Origin: a virus | Reading direction: 5' to 3' (one strand) | Virus record (IMG/VR): IMGVR_UViG_3300017990_000012 | Coordinates: 60,753-124,752 of that record | Length of the DNA stretch: 64,000 bases | Part shown: positions 8,677-16,224 of the stretch, piece after piece | Layout: each line of letters opens with the position of its first letter | Numbering within the stretch: the stretch's first letter is position 1 | The notes under the pieces: model-generated | The model's input: the letters and a program-made list of their open reading frames with translations, nothing else | Databases searched by the model: none | Told to the model about the DNA's origin: nothing | Position numbers and translations under genes: made by a program

Positions 8677-9360
8677 ATGCCTGGATCGAAAATGAAATCG
8701 AGCCTGTTTACGAGAGCTGTGCGCGAGAGGCTGAAGCGCGGGATGAGCAGGACTGAACTTTCGGGGATTGTTGGGTATCCCGTTCCTACTGTTTCTGCTT
8801 GTGAGTGGCTCGGGTGTGATGGGCATGACACGGCAAGTCCGGACTGTATGGATATGATTGCAGCGTTGTACGGGATGGACACAGAGGACCTTTTTCCTAT
8901 CAGTGGCTCAGCCATGAAGAGGTATGGGATCCCGGATTTTGATGTCATTTTTGATGATGGATTGCTTTTTCATGACAGTATGTCCTCTGACTGTGAGGTG
9001 CGCGAGATGCTTGAGATGTCGTTTGTTGGGTATTGCAACTTTTACAACTGGGATGAGTATTGCGTAGGGTTAAATAGGCATTCCCGGTACGCCAGGAATC
9101 TTGGTATTTCCCGGCACGCCAGGAATCTTGGTATTTTAATTGACAGAGTTGTATTCAGAAAGACGTTGAGTGAGATTGGAGATGAGCACGAGATTTCGAA
9201 CGATCGTGTTAGTCAGGTTGTTAAGAAGGTTCGGGATGAGATGCCTTGGAAGCTGCGTGCTTTGTTCGGGGATGACTTCTTGCGTGACGCGAGAGAGCAT
9301 CGGATGAGCGACTGGACACCGATCGATTTCGATCGTGAATCAATGATGCTAACCCGATGA
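8677..9360 (+). CDS. XRE-like plus sigma region 4-like regulator
   Basis: 227 residues. Residues about 15-75 resemble an XRE/Cro helix-turn-helix (ERLKRGMSRTELSGIVGYPV). Near the C-terminus KTLSEIGDEHEISNDRVSQV resembles sigma-70 region 4 (TLEEIG...SRERVRQI). It is likely a transcription regulator; whether it binds core RNA polymerase is unknown. A 9-residue tandem duplication separates the two domains. It has its own promoter at 8542 and SD GGAGG. Confidence 0.65.
   Translation: MPGSKMKSSLFTRAVRERLKRGMSRTELSGIVGYPVPTVSACEWLGCDGHDTASPDCMDMIAALYGMDTEDLFPISGSAMKRYGIPDFDVIFDDGLLFHDSMSSDCEVREMLEMSFVGYCNFYNWDEYCVGLNRHSRYARNLGISRHARNLGILIDRVVFRKTLSEIGDEHEISNDRVSQVVKKVRDEMPWKLRALFGDDFLRDAREHRMSDWTPIDFDRESMMLTR
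9082..9135 (+). repeat. 27-bp tandem duplication in regulator gene
   Basis: Two adjacent 27-nt units (9082-9108, 9109-9135) differ by one base. They are in frame and encode RYARNLGIS / RHARNLGIL. This is a recent in-frame duplication that changes the spacing between the two HTH parts. Confidence 0.9.
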
Positions 9361-9423
9361 TCAAAAGAGATGATCATGCGAAAGAGGCTGGATGCGGAAG
9401 TAGCTTTAGAAGGGTGATCTGAC

Positions 9424-9717
9424 ATGCAAGACGGATTTTTCACACACAAGTTTGAGGGCGTCGAGTTCACGATGAAGTACGAGGCTCTTGCCTTTGCGTC
9501 TATGGTGAGCGCGCGCGAAGGATTCAGGTTGATCCAGGTCCTTTACGAGAATCACTTGTACACGGTCTTGTTTGAGATGGAGGGCAGATTCTCTACGAAG
9601 GACGTGCAGAGGATGGTGCGGGAGATCAGCTTCAATGCACTGGCGAAGAGGCAGAACATGAAACGCGCGATCGAAGAGATCAGGAATCCGCGAGGAGATC
9701 AGCAAGATGAACAATGA
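9424..9717 (+). CDS. hypothetical protein
   Basis: 97 residues; SD AGAAGGG 9 nt before ATG 9424. Mixed alpha/beta composition (VLYENHLYTVLFEME) with a Lys/Arg-rich C-terminus. Two TGATCA sites 13 bp apart (9358, 9371) lie between the previous stop and this gene. No family is recognised. Confidence 0.5.
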   Translation: MQDGFFTHKFEGVEFTMKYEALAFASMVSAREGFRLIQVLYENHLYTVLFEMEGRFSTKDVQRMVREISFNALAKRQNMKRAIEEIRNPRGDQQDEQ

Positions 9718-9970
9718 GAGACCTCTCCCGCATAATGCGGTGTTGATCGGGGCAAAGAACTGGGATGAGTACGAAGAAGAATGCAACATGCAGGGGTACA
9801 ATTACTTCAACAGAAACGGTGACTACATAGAGAACTCACCCCATGTAGAGACATCTGACGCAAAGCTATTCGCAGGGATCTTTGCAGGGGTGATCGGGTT
9901 GATCCTCCAAGCAGCATTCTGGATGATAGTCGCCATGGCTGTACTCTACGTGATCAGAGAGCTTGGGTAG
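9707..9970 (+). CDS. small membrane protein
   Basis: 87 residues, overlapping the previous gene by 11 nt. The N-terminal half is soluble and Asn/Tyr rich; residues 54-83 are hydrophobic, one long or two short membrane helices. Codons here are more AT-rich and A-ending than in the neighbours, continuing into 10022-10130. No family is recognised. Confidence 0.5.
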   Translation: MNNERPLPHNAVLIGAKNWDEYEEECNMQGYNYFNRNGDYIENSPHVETSDAKLFAGIFAGVIGLILQAAFWMIVAMAVLYVIRELG

Positions 9971-10021
9971 ATCCAAACCTGCTGTTGACATAACGAACAA
10001 ACAAACAAAAAGAGTTGACAA

Positions 10022-10537
10022 ATGGAAGAAAACGACAATAAAAAGAATAACACGCCTGACGATCTATCTATCGAACTGGCCCAGGATACCCCTGAGGACT
10101 CAGAAAACTCAGAAAACCTCTGCGAAACGGATGATTTTCTTCTCCCAGAATTTACGCCCGAGCAGAAGGCGGAGGCCGAGCAGCACTTCAAGGAGTGCGT
10201 GGCGAAGCTGAAGTCGGAGCATCCAGGGGATATCGGTATGGTGAACCTGCTGACGGATTCCTTGGTTGTCAGGGCAGTGGCTGCGTGGCCCAACGTGGAG
10301 AGGGACGTGCTGTATGATGCCACGAGGACGGAGAACCCCTGGGCGCAGATCTGGTACGCGGCAGAGACATGGATGATGGCGGCGAGGATCCCGAAGGATC
10401 ATCGCGAGGGGGTGAGGGTTTGTGTGATCCAGAATCACCTGGTGTACCCGGATGGGGATATCCCTCAGCCGGTGAAGGCATTTTTGGCTCAGGCAGGCAG
10501 GGATCTGCTGGGTCTACCACAAAGAGGTGGGCGATGA
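10022..10537 (+). CDS. hypothetical protein
   Basis: 171 residues. The first 45 residues are Asp/Glu/Asn/Ser rich and probably disordered; the rest looks globular, with Trp-rich WAQIWYAAETWMMAAR. The last codons overlap the next start (ATGA). SD is weak (AAAAGAG). No family is recognised. Confidence 0.5.
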   Translation: MEENDNKKNNTPDDLSIELAQDTPEDSENSENLCETDDFLLPEFTPEQKAEAEQHFKECVAKLKSEHPGDIGMVNLLTDSLVVRAVAAWPNVERDVLYDATRTENPWAQIWYAAETWMMAARIPKDHREGVRVCVIQNHLVYPDGDIPQPVKAFLAQAGRDLLGLPQRGGR

Positions 10538-10746
10538 GTGTCTCGGAAGAGCAGAAGAGGAATGCAAAATGGATCGGTCTCGGGTTGGCCTGCACGGCGA
10601 CGAGTTCTTTCTTCATTTGGGCTATTGATGATCCCGACTGGTTCACCTGGGTGGGGCTGGGAGCTGCGATTGGGATCGTCGTGATCGGAGTTGCCTCTGC
10701 GTTCATCGATTGGAGGAAAGAGAATTGCAAAAGGGGAAAAGGGTGA
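10534..10746 (+). CDS. two-helix membrane protein
   Basis: 70 residues. Hydrophobic segments at about 12-30 and 38-57 with a positively charged C-terminus suggest both ends in the cytoplasm. The start overlaps the previous stop (ATGA) and the stop overlaps the next ATG. No family is recognised. Confidence 0.55.
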   Translation: MSVSEEQKRNAKWIGLGLACTATSSFFIWAIDDPDWFTWVGLGAAIGIVVIGVASAFIDWRKENCKRGKG

Positions 10747-10949
10747 TGTCAAGAGGATCCTCGCGCCATGATCCAGAGAAGAGGCAGAACAGGTGCCCGG
10801 GTGGGGAGTGGACCTGTCCGTACTTTGATGGGGAATGGTGTGAGAAGATCCTTGCTCCCAAGCATGTTCTGACGAGTTGTCGAGGGGACCGTCATAGCTG
10901 CAAGAAGCAGATGGTCCGGGATGATCGTCACAGGTGGAAAAAGAGATAG
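10746..10949 (+). CDS. small Cys-rich basic protein
   Basis: 67 residues with six cysteines (CPGG, TCPYF, WCEK, SCRG, SCKK), a likely metal-binding fold. It is strongly basic. The start ATG overlaps the previous TGA. No family is recognised. Confidence 0.5.
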   Translation: MSRGSSRHDPEKRQNRCPGGEWTCPYFDGEWCEKILAPKHVLTSCRGDRHSCKKQMVRDDRHRWKKR

Positions 10950-10951
10950 AT

Positions 10952-11338
10952 ATGATGAAGACACGGTACGTGAAGAGCTTTGGCCGGAGGGACGGTCTCA
11001 TTGCTGCGGGCGATCCAGATGCTGAGCGATGCGTCGATTGCGAGAACTCCTTCGATGTCCCGCTTCTGTGCAGGGAGTTCGTGGATGCGGTTGGCAAGTA
11101 CGAGTACTGCAGCATCGTGAGGAAACGGATGGAGCACAGCGGTGCTGACAAGAGGTTCTGTGAGAAGTTTCGTCGAAAAGGTGAGGCCGAGGCTGAAGAG
11201 GAACCGGTGGTTGTAGGGAGGGGAGCAGGTGCGAAGCGCGGAGTGCCAATCCTGGCCCAGATCTTCGCTTTCTTCAAGTGTGGCGGATCCGGAGTGCACG
11301 TCCGGGCTCTGCCGGAAAATAAGGAGGATACAGAATGA
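10952..11338 (+). CDS. hypothetical protein with Cys motifs
   Basis: 128 residues. CVDC, LLCREF and FCEKF suggest zinc binding in the N-terminal half; a Glu-rich linker and a hydrophobic stretch (VPILAQIFAFFKCGG) follow. Adjacent ATGs at 10952 and 10955 are possible starts. Stop overlaps the next start. Confidence 0.5.
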   Translation: MMKTRYVKSFGRRDGLIAAGDPDAERCVDCENSFDVPLLCREFVDAVGKYEYCSIVRKRMEHSGADKRFCEKFRRKGEAEAEEEPVVVGRGAGAKRGVPILAQIFAFFKCGGSGVHVRALPENKEDTE

Positions 11339-11748
11339 TTATGGTTGCGTTTGGTGTTGTGGCAACTTGGGTGATGATTGTCCTGGGTGGGCATCCGGTG
11401 CTTTTGGATAAGGACATGGAGAGCTGGAATTATGTGATCCTTGTTCTTTCTTTGTTCATGGGATGGACGACGATCCAGGCTTACAAGGTGAACAAGGTCG
11501 CCAAGCAGTATGCTGCTGAAAAGAGGACGGTGTGTGATGATCGGCGCGAGATGTTCGGCAAATGGCCTATGCCCGAGCCTGCCATCGTCATCTACCCCAA
11601 GGAGGTCTCCGAGGATAGCTGGATCGTTGAGACCAACTACTATGACGACAGGTGCGGTGGTGGCTTCATTGGGCGCGGGAAGACCAAGAGAGAGGCGATG
11701 AAGGATCTTTGGTCGTTCTTGTACAAAGAGGAGGGCGGCGATGAGTGA
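11335..11748 (+). CDS. two-helix membrane protein with soluble C-terminal domain
   Basis: 137 residues. Hydrophobic helices at 3-20 and 32-47 precede a soluble domain with the strand pattern AIVIYPKEV ... WIVETNYYDD. Overlaps by ATGA upstream and by 8 nt downstream. No family is recognised. Confidence 0.55.
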   Translation: MIMVAFGVVATWVMIVLGGHPVLLDKDMESWNYVILVLSLFMGWTTIQAYKVNKVAKQYAAEKRTVCDDRREMFGKWPMPEPAIVIYPKEVSEDSWIVETNYYDDRCGGGFIGRGKTKREAMKDLWSFLYKEEGGDE

Positions 11749-12133
11749 GTCGATATTTGACAAAAGCGTGGAGGAGCTTGCGGATGCTCGCCGGATGATC
11801 AGAGAGGGATCGGATATCCTTGGTGAAGCTTGTGTTCGGTATGTAGATCTTCGTCGCAAGAACGAGAGGATGGCCGAGGAGATCGAGAGGTTGGAGGCTC
11901 GGGTGAAAGATCTGGAGAACGCGAACTCAAGTTCGTCCTGTCCATCTGATGGAAGTGCTCGGCGGACAGAGGAGCGTGCTCTTCGTGCGTTTGCTCTGTG
12001 GCTGGATGGCATAAATGGGCCGATGAAGGTTCGTGTCAGAGGTGAGGAAGGGGGGGCGCCGTACGATCGGGAGGTTTCCCTCTCGGACGCGGTGACTGAC
12101 TTCCTGGCGGAGCTGAAGGAGTACCCGCAATGA
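11741..12133 (+). CDS. coiled-coil protein carrying an in-frame dyad
   Basis: 130 residues. Residues 30-60 look like a coiled coil (ERMAEEIERLEARVKDLE). Dyad copy 3 sits directly after this helix and encodes ANSSSS, a linker before a second domain (about 75-130). The C-terminus overlaps the next start. No family is recognised. Confidence 0.55.
   Translation: MSESIFDKSVEELADARRMIREGSDILGEACVRYVDLRRKNERMAEEIERLEARVKDLENANSSSSCPSDGSARRTEERALRAFALWLDGINGPMKVRVRGEEGGAPYDREVSLSDAVTDFLAELKEYPQ
11922..11935 (+). repeat. 14-bp dyad copy 3 (CA centre), in coding sequence
   Basis: CGAACTCAAGTTCG in frame within the gene at 11741, encoding an Asn-Ser-Ser-Ser linker between a coiled coil and the next domain. 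Confidence 0.85.
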
Positions 12134-12861
12134 GCGATCCAAATCCGGTATGGAAAGACGGTATGCCCCGGTGCAACCCATCTGAGTGCGATTGTGACTT
12201 GAAGCCGATCTGTTTCCCGTACAGCAGGGAGCATGGCATGTGCGCGTTGGCTCTTCTTGAGGAGGGCCGGAAGAATTTCATCAACCTGACGAAAAGCAAG
12301 CGTGTCGTCCAGGAGTTGTACGACGAGGTCATCAAGCTGAAGGAGAGGATCAGGAACACGCCACAGGTGGTCCATCTGACGCGCGAGGACATCGATGGGG
12401 AGGTTTGGTTCTGGGATCCGGGCGGGGAGAACAATCTCGAATCCATGGGTGAGGACATGAAGGTCCTGATCTGCGCTCGGGATCTGAGGAAGTTGGTGGG
12501 TGAAAGGTCTGATGGGTATCGCTACTGTGATGTGTGTGGCGAGAGGATGACTCTGGACCAGGATACCTGGGTTTGTTTCCACGATCACAGCGAGATGTAT
12601 CTTCTTCACTGTGATGAGGAGACGGGGAAAGTGAAGAGGATTCCATTGGAAACGAACTCAAGTTCGCCTCTGGAGGATCCGGCGCCGCACTTCTGCAAGA
12701 AGGATGAGCTTGTCGGCGAGGAGCATGATCCGTCGAGCGATCCGTTTGCACCTGGCGGGGATGGGCCTGTGTTGAGCGAGCAGGACATCAAGGACGCCAT
12801 GGAGGAGGGCTGGAAGGCTTACAACGCTTTGAGGCCAAAGCCTAAGAGGGGTAGGTTCTGA
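12130..12861 (+). CDS. Cys-rich hypothetical protein carrying an in-frame dyad
   Basis: 243 residues. An N-terminal cluster (CNPSECDCD ... C) and a central CDVCG ... WVCF ... H pattern suggest two zinc sites. Dyad copy 4 encodes TNSSS at about residue 176 in a linker before the acidic C-terminal part. Starts by ATGA overlap. No family is recognised. Confidence 0.55.
   Translation: MSDPNPVWKDGMPRCNPSECDCDLKPICFPYSREHGMCALALLEEGRKNFINLTKSKRVVQELYDEVIKLKERIRNTPQVVHLTREDIDGEVWFWDPGGENNLESMGEDMKVLICARDLRKLVGERSDGYRYCDVCGERMTLDQDTWVCFHDHSEMYLLHCDEETGKVKRIPLETNSSSPLEDPAPHFCKKDELVGEEHDPSSDPFAPGGDGPVLSEQDIKDAMEEGWKAYNALRPKPKRGRF
12653..12666 (+). repeat. 14-bp dyad copy 4 (CA centre), in coding sequence
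   Basis: CGAACTCAAGTTCG in frame within the gene at 12130, encoding part of TNSSS. Confidence 0.85.
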
Positions 12862-12876
12862 AGTGTGGAGAGCTGA

Positions 12877-13023
12877 ATGAAATTGCTTTTGGCCGTGATT
12901 GATGTTGTATGGGACGCCCTGGATGTTTTGGATTGGTTCCTGTTGTGCTGGCCGTTGGTGTTGGCTCTTTGCGTGGAGGACAGGATCTTGAAGGAGAGCA
13001 AGATGAGGAGGAGGTGGGAATGA
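12877..13023 (+). CDS. small hydrophobic membrane protein
   Basis: 48 residues from ATG 12877 (upstream GTGGAG). The first 33 residues are almost wholly hydrophobic (LLLAVIDVVW, WFLLCWPLVLALC), followed by a basic tail. Its stop overlaps the next start (ATGA). This short gene fits the many other one-helix proteins here. Confidence 0.45.
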   Translation: MKLLLAVIDVVWDALDVLDWFLLCWPLVLALCVEDRILKESKMRRRWE

Positions 13024-13571
13024 GTTATTGTGCAACGATGGTTTTGAAGAAGGGCGATGTTTCCGATCTGAAAAAGTACAAGAACTCGTGGGGGTTCTTC
13101 GCGTTTGTCTGGGACAAGCTCTGGGACAAGTACATCGAGAAGAAGCACGAGTATGACAACTGGCTCAGTGCCGGTGCGACAGGTGACACGCGTCTGTGGG
13201 ATCTTCATGATGACGATCGGCTCAAGGACTACGAGCGCCAGGTGTTGAAGATGACCCTCGACTATGCTGCTGTCAGGTTTGAGGATCTCCAGAATGCTGC
13301 GGATGCATTGTGGGCGTTCTTGCGGAAGTATCCGGCGATGGATCGCGTCTGTCATCTGGAGGGGATCGCAGACGATCTGGTGGAACTTTCGGAGTCGGGC
13401 AGCACGGATGTCGTTGGGGTCGGTTTCTACGGGACGTCGGTGGTGGAGAATCCTTGGTATTCGTACGACGAAGAGTTGGATAGGTACACAGGAGTCGACA
13501 TCACCGATCCGGATGGTCCTGGGTGGTTTGTTGATTTCTCGGGGGATCAGGATGAATCCTCCGATTCGTGA
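13020..13571 (+). CDS. hypothetical protein
   Basis: 183 residues; the start has SD GAGGAGGAGG and overlaps the previous stop. Lys/Trp-rich N-terminal half (FFAFVWDKLWDKYIEKKHEY) and an acidic C-terminus. The 3' end overlaps the next small gene by 20 nt. No family is recognised. Confidence 0.6.
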   Translation: MSYCATMVLKKGDVSDLKKYKNSWGFFAFVWDKLWDKYIEKKHEYDNWLSAGATGDTRLWDLHDDDRLKDYERQVLKMTLDYAAVRFEDLQNAADALWAFLRKYPAMDRVCHLEGIADDLVELSESGSTDVVGVGFYGTSVVENPWYSYDEELDRYTGVDITDPDGPGWFVDFSGDQDESSDS

Positions 13572-13728
13572 CGCCAGGTACAAGTGCTGCTCCTGTGGAT
13601 GGCGCTGGAAGGGCGTACGAGGCCCGGGAGGGGGTCCCTGTCCGAAGTGTGGCAGTCTGTACTGGGAATGGACCAACAGGGGTGCCTCTCGGCGCGGTGG
13701 CGGCAGGAAGCCAAGGAGGAAGAGGTGA
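13552..13728 (+). CDS. small zinc-ribbon protein
   Basis: 58 residues with CCSCGWRW and CPKCGS, a classic two-knuckle zinc ribbon, then a basic tail (RRGGGRKPRRKR) suited to nucleic acid binding. Starts inside the previous gene and ends by overlap with the GTG of the next. Confidence 0.6.
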   Translation: MNPPIRDARYKCCSCGWRWKGVRGPGGGPCPKCGSLYWEWTNRGASRRGGGRKPRRKR

Positions 13729-14045
13729 TCGACAAGACTATATCTGACAAAGTGGACTGCGTGCTGAAGGTCTTGATGGCGAATCGGCCGGGAGATGCGA
13801 TCGAATACCTGACGGCGATCAAGGAACAGTCCGCCGAGATGGAGAAGGAATTGGAACGTGCGAAGCAGCAGCAGTGCTCTTGGGCGACAGGCCCTCATGA
13901 TGATTCATGCGACATTGTGAAGGGGCTGGAGAGGCAGAGGGATGCTGCGCGTTCGGAACTGTCGAGGATCAATGAGCGTGTTGACGATCTGGAGCAGAAG
14001 CAGATGATCGCAAATGGTGTATACGGGCCTATTGATGATGATTAA
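13725..14045 (+). CDS. hypothetical coiled-coil protein
   Basis: 106 residues from GTG 13725 (SD AAGGAGGA). Residues 35-48 and 65-92 look like coiled coil. An upstream reading to 13584 would lie inside the zinc-ribbon gene and is rejected. No family is recognised. Confidence 0.55.
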   Translation: MIDKTISDKVDCVLKVLMANRPGDAIEYLTAIKEQSAEMEKELERAKQQQCSWATGPHDDSCDIVKGLERQRDAARSELSRINERVDDLEQKQMIANGVYGPIDDD

Positions 14046-14047
14046 CG

Positions 14048-14061
14048 CGAACTCAAGTTCG
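14048..14061 (+). repeat. 14-bp dyad copy 5 (CA centre), before RBS
   Basis: GCGAACTCAAGTTCGC between two genes; ends 18 nt before ATG 14080, directly upstream of AAGGAGG. Confidence 0.85.
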
Positions 14062-14079
14062 CTCTACAAGGAGGAAGAG

Positions 14080-14364
14080 ATGGAAGAAGAGCTGTTGATG
14101 TGGTGTCCGCATTGCGAGGACATGGAAGATGTGGGTCCTGGGCTTTGCTGTGTTGAGTGTGGAACTCCGATGGTGATCAAGCATTCGTACGCAACGAACA
14201 TGATTCAGTCTCTTCGGAAGGCTGAGCGTCAAAGGGATGAGTTGAGGAAGTCTCTGCAGGGGGCGAATGCTTCGCTCCGAAGTGTCAAGGAGGCGATTCT
14301 AGAGATCGAGCAGGACGGGTGCAAGCAGGAGCACCTGAAGAAACTGCACGAGGCTCTCCTGTGA
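14080..14364 (+). CDS. zinc-ribbon plus helix protein
   Basis: 94 residues. CPHC and CCVEC form a zinc-ribbon (residues 9-30); the rest is a long helix (SLRKAERQRDELRKSL). ATG 14080 follows SD AAGGAGG. An in-frame extension to 14014 would translate through the dyad and overlap the previous gene, so it is not used. Confidence 0.6.
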   Translation: MEEELLMWCPHCEDMEDVGPGLCCVECGTPMVIKHSYATNMIQSLRKAERQRDELRKSLQGANASLRSVKEAILEIEQDGCKQEHLKKLHEALL

Positions 14365-14627
14365 TCGCAGAATTCTTGATGCACGTGGCCGGGTTCGATG
14401 CGATCTGGTACGCGCATCCCGGGAAGTACAGCTTCTTCTCGGATGGCCGCTGGCACGCAGGACACTGGTCTGGGCCGGACGGGGATCTCGTGTGCGTCAG
14501 AATGTGCGCAACGAAGGAAGTCGCCGAGAAAAGCCTGTCTCCTGGCTCTCACACCGTAGTTGGAGCGCTCTTGAAGGCTTTGGTTGTCAGGAGGCACCCT
14601 GAGGTCGGGCGGATTCTTTGGAGGTGA
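14361..14627 (+). CDS. hypothetical protein
   Basis: 88 residues from GTG 14361, overlapping the previous TGA. Aromatic and His-rich N-terminal part (FDAIWYAHPGKYSFF ... RWHAGHWSG) suggests a small beta-rich domain. No family is recognised. Confidence 0.5.
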   Translation: MIAEFLMHVAGFDAIWYAHPGKYSFFSDGRWHAGHWSGPDGDLVCVRMCATKEVAEKSLSPGSHTVVGALLKALVVRRHPEVGRILWR

Positions 14628-14630
14628 ATG

Positions 14631-14644
14631 CGAACTTGAGTTCG
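14631..14644 (+). repeat. 14-bp dyad copy 6 (TG centre), before RBS
   Basis: CGAACTTGAGTTCG 3 nt after a stop, followed by TTTTT and AAGGAGG; ends 19 nt before GTG 14664. It combines a terminator-like T-run with the pre-RBS position. Confidence 0.85.
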
Positions 14645-14663
14645 TTTTTGAAGGAGGTTGCAG

Positions 14664-15065
14664 GTGGATACACCGATTCCGAAGCGGATACTTGAGATGG
14701 CGGAGAAGTACGATGTCAAGGTTTCCCGGGACACTGAGATGTGCGACAGGAACCAGGCTGCGTATGCGCACGAGATCTGGCTTGGTGAGTTCGATGATCC
14801 CGGGATAGAACTCGCGGCATTCTTTCACGAGCTGGCGCATCTCAAGGCGAACAAGATGGTGATGAGGCGCGGTTCGTCCCTGTCTCAGCTGTCCTGCGAG
14901 GGATTGGCCTGGGAGCTAGGGTTTGGCCTCGCCTTCGAGAACGGGTATCATTGGGGGTACGACAGCAAGCAGGCGAAGTATGCCCGCAAATGTCTGTTCA
15001 GCTACCTTGGTCATGAGGTGACAGAGCAGGAGATTGAAGAAGTGGAGAAGAACGATGAAGAGTAA
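14664..15065 (+). CDS. HEXXH metallopeptidase-like protein (ImmA/IrrE-like)
   Basis: 133 residues. AAFFHELAHLKA contains HELAH at 55-59, the zinc-peptidase signature, and CEGLAWELG offers later Glu residues for the third ligand. Size and motif context resemble ImmA/IrrE peptidases, which cleave repressors in mobile elements. GTG 14664 is 6 nt after AAGGAGG; TTG 14658 is too close. No repressor gene is adjacent, so the target is unknown. Confidence 0.65.
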   Translation: MDTPIPKRILEMAEKYDVKVSRDTEMCDRNQAAYAHEIWLGEFDDPGIELAAFFHELAHLKANKMVMRRGSSLSQLSCEGLAWELGFGLAFENGYHWGYDSKQAKYARKCLFSYLGHEVTEQEIEEVEKNDEE

Positions 15066-15267
15066 AGTCGTTGTGAAGATGAAGGATTCGTATCACGCGA
15101 GGAAGCTCGCGGAGGCCCTCAAGAAGTGGCTCAGCATGTCGGATGCTGGTGGGGATGCGCACCTGGCGTTCCTGTCTGGACGTGGAGAGAAGCCCGTCGA
15201 CATGGGCTTTGTGGGGCACGATGTTCGAGTTGGAGACGTCTCTGTGGAGGATGACGAGGAGAAGTAG
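15055..15267 (+). CDS. hypothetical protein
   Basis: 70 residues, overlapping the metallopeptidase by 11 nt. Basic N-terminus (KSKVVVKMKDSYHARK) and acidic C-terminus. No family is recognised. Confidence 0.5.
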   Translation: MKSKVVVKMKDSYHARKLAEALKKWLSMSDAGGDAHLAFLSGRGEKPVDMGFVGHDVRVGDVSVEDDEEK

Positions 15268-15268
15268 T

Positions 15269-15457
15269 GTGTGGTTGACGAGGGTGTTTGATCTTTTGTT
15301 TCCTCCTCCAGATGTTGGCCCGGACCCAGAGGAGCTTCGGAGGAAGCGGGATGAGAAATGGGAGCGCCGCAACAAGGAGCCATACCTGGAGAGAAGGCTG
15401 AGGATCCGGAGGATGTTGAAGGATGCTTTCGTGGAAAGAGGTGATCTGGATGACTGA
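15269..15457 (+). CDS. small basic protein
   Basis: 62 residues from GTG 15269 (SD GAGGAG). The first half has a short hydrophobic part (WLTRVFDLLFPPP); the second is a highly charged Arg/Glu helix. Overlaps the next gene by 8 nt. Confidence 0.45.
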   Translation: MWLTRVFDLLFPPPDVGPDPEELRRKRDEKWERRNKEPYLERRLRIRRMLKDAFVERGDLDD

Positions 15458-15899
15458 TGTTTGGGAGAAGAAAGAGTTGACTTTGCTGCAGAAGGTCTTC
15501 GGTCCTCCGCTGATCCTGTTCATGGTTCTGGCGTCGTGGATGCATTCATTGGTGAAGTTGGCGACGTTTAAGCTTCCATGGAACCAGTTCGCGTACAGGA
15601 TCTTGTACCCTCAATTCTGGCTCGTTCGTCCGCACTTCATGTGGAGACAGGTGCAGGATGTCTGCGACGTGTTCGTCGGCCATGAGCTTTCGGAGACCGA
15701 GTGGGGATACGGTGGAGGAGAGTACGCGGATCTGCACTGCCGGTGGTGCGACAGGTGCTTCCAGGTTCGGCTTGAGGATACGTACGACAAGTTTCCTCAC
15801 GCGCGACAGATGGCCTGGAAGATGAATCAGCTTGGTGGATGTGAGAGCAAGGATGAAGCGGTGAAAGAGATCCGAAATTTCGCTGACAAAATTGGTTGA
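15450..15899 (+). CDS. membrane-associated hypothetical protein
   Basis: 149 residues. Residues 18-33 (GPPLILFMVLASWMHS) form one hydrophobic helix; CRWCDRC near residue 105 could bind metal. ATG 15450 chosen for its GAGGTG spacing. Its TGA lies inside the following -35 box. Confidence 0.5.
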   Translation: MTDVWEKKELTLLQKVFGPPLILFMVLASWMHSLVKLATFKLPWNQFAYRILYPQFWLVRPHFMWRQVQDVCDVFVGHELSETEWGYGGGEYADLHCRWCDRCFQVRLEDTYDKFPHARQMAWKMNQLGGCESKDEAVKEIRNFADKIG

Positions 15900-15924
15900 C
15901 AAACGCTCTTTTCTGCCACATTAT
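15896..15924 (+). promoter_or_regulatory. sigma-70-like promoter
   Basis: TTGACA (15896-15901), 17 bp, CATTAT (15919-15924). The upstream stop TGA is part of the -35. The leader GAAAGATG...GATGCTGGGAG resembles that after the 22173 promoter. Confidence 0.65.
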
Positions 15925-15966
15925 GCTGTGAAAGATGCCTGGCGCGATGCTGGGAGGAGGGTTTCG

Positions 15967-16224
15967 ATGATAGTTCAGATGAAAAGGTTTCGAGAGTGCG
16001 AGGAGTCTTTGTTGGATCGGGAGGCTTACGAGGATATCTTCGGCCCATGTGATGGGAAGCATTGTGGTGGTGGACCTTGTCGTGTGCAGAAGGACAAGAG
16101 TTCCAGTGTTGAAGATAAGTCGCTCCATGATCTTCTGAGAGAACAGGAGGAGAAACTTGGGTGTCGTATTGTGGCAACGTCTGGGGACTTCATCCTGTTC
16201 GGCAAGGAGTACCTAGATGAGTGA
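15967..16224 (+). CDS. hypothetical Cys-containing protein
   Basis: 85 residues; ATG 15967 with SD GGAGGAGG. CDGKHCGGGPC in the middle may bind metal; the C-terminal part LGCRIVATSGDFILFG looks like a beta hairpin. First gene after the 15896 promoter. ATGA overlap with the next gene. Confidence 0.5.
   Translation: MIVQMKRFRECEESLLDREAYEDIFGPCDGKHCGGGPCRVQKDKSSSVEDKSLHDLLREQEEKLGCRIVATSGDFILFGKEYLDE

Noticed and set aside
9984-10020. Two TTGACA sequences before the gene at 10022
   Set aside because: No acceptable -10 box lies 16-18 bp downstream of the first, and the second overlaps the start codon.
13584-13724. Upstream extension of the coiled-coil gene at 13725
   Set aside because: It lies wholly within a zinc-ribbon gene in another frame, and GTG 13725 has its own SD.
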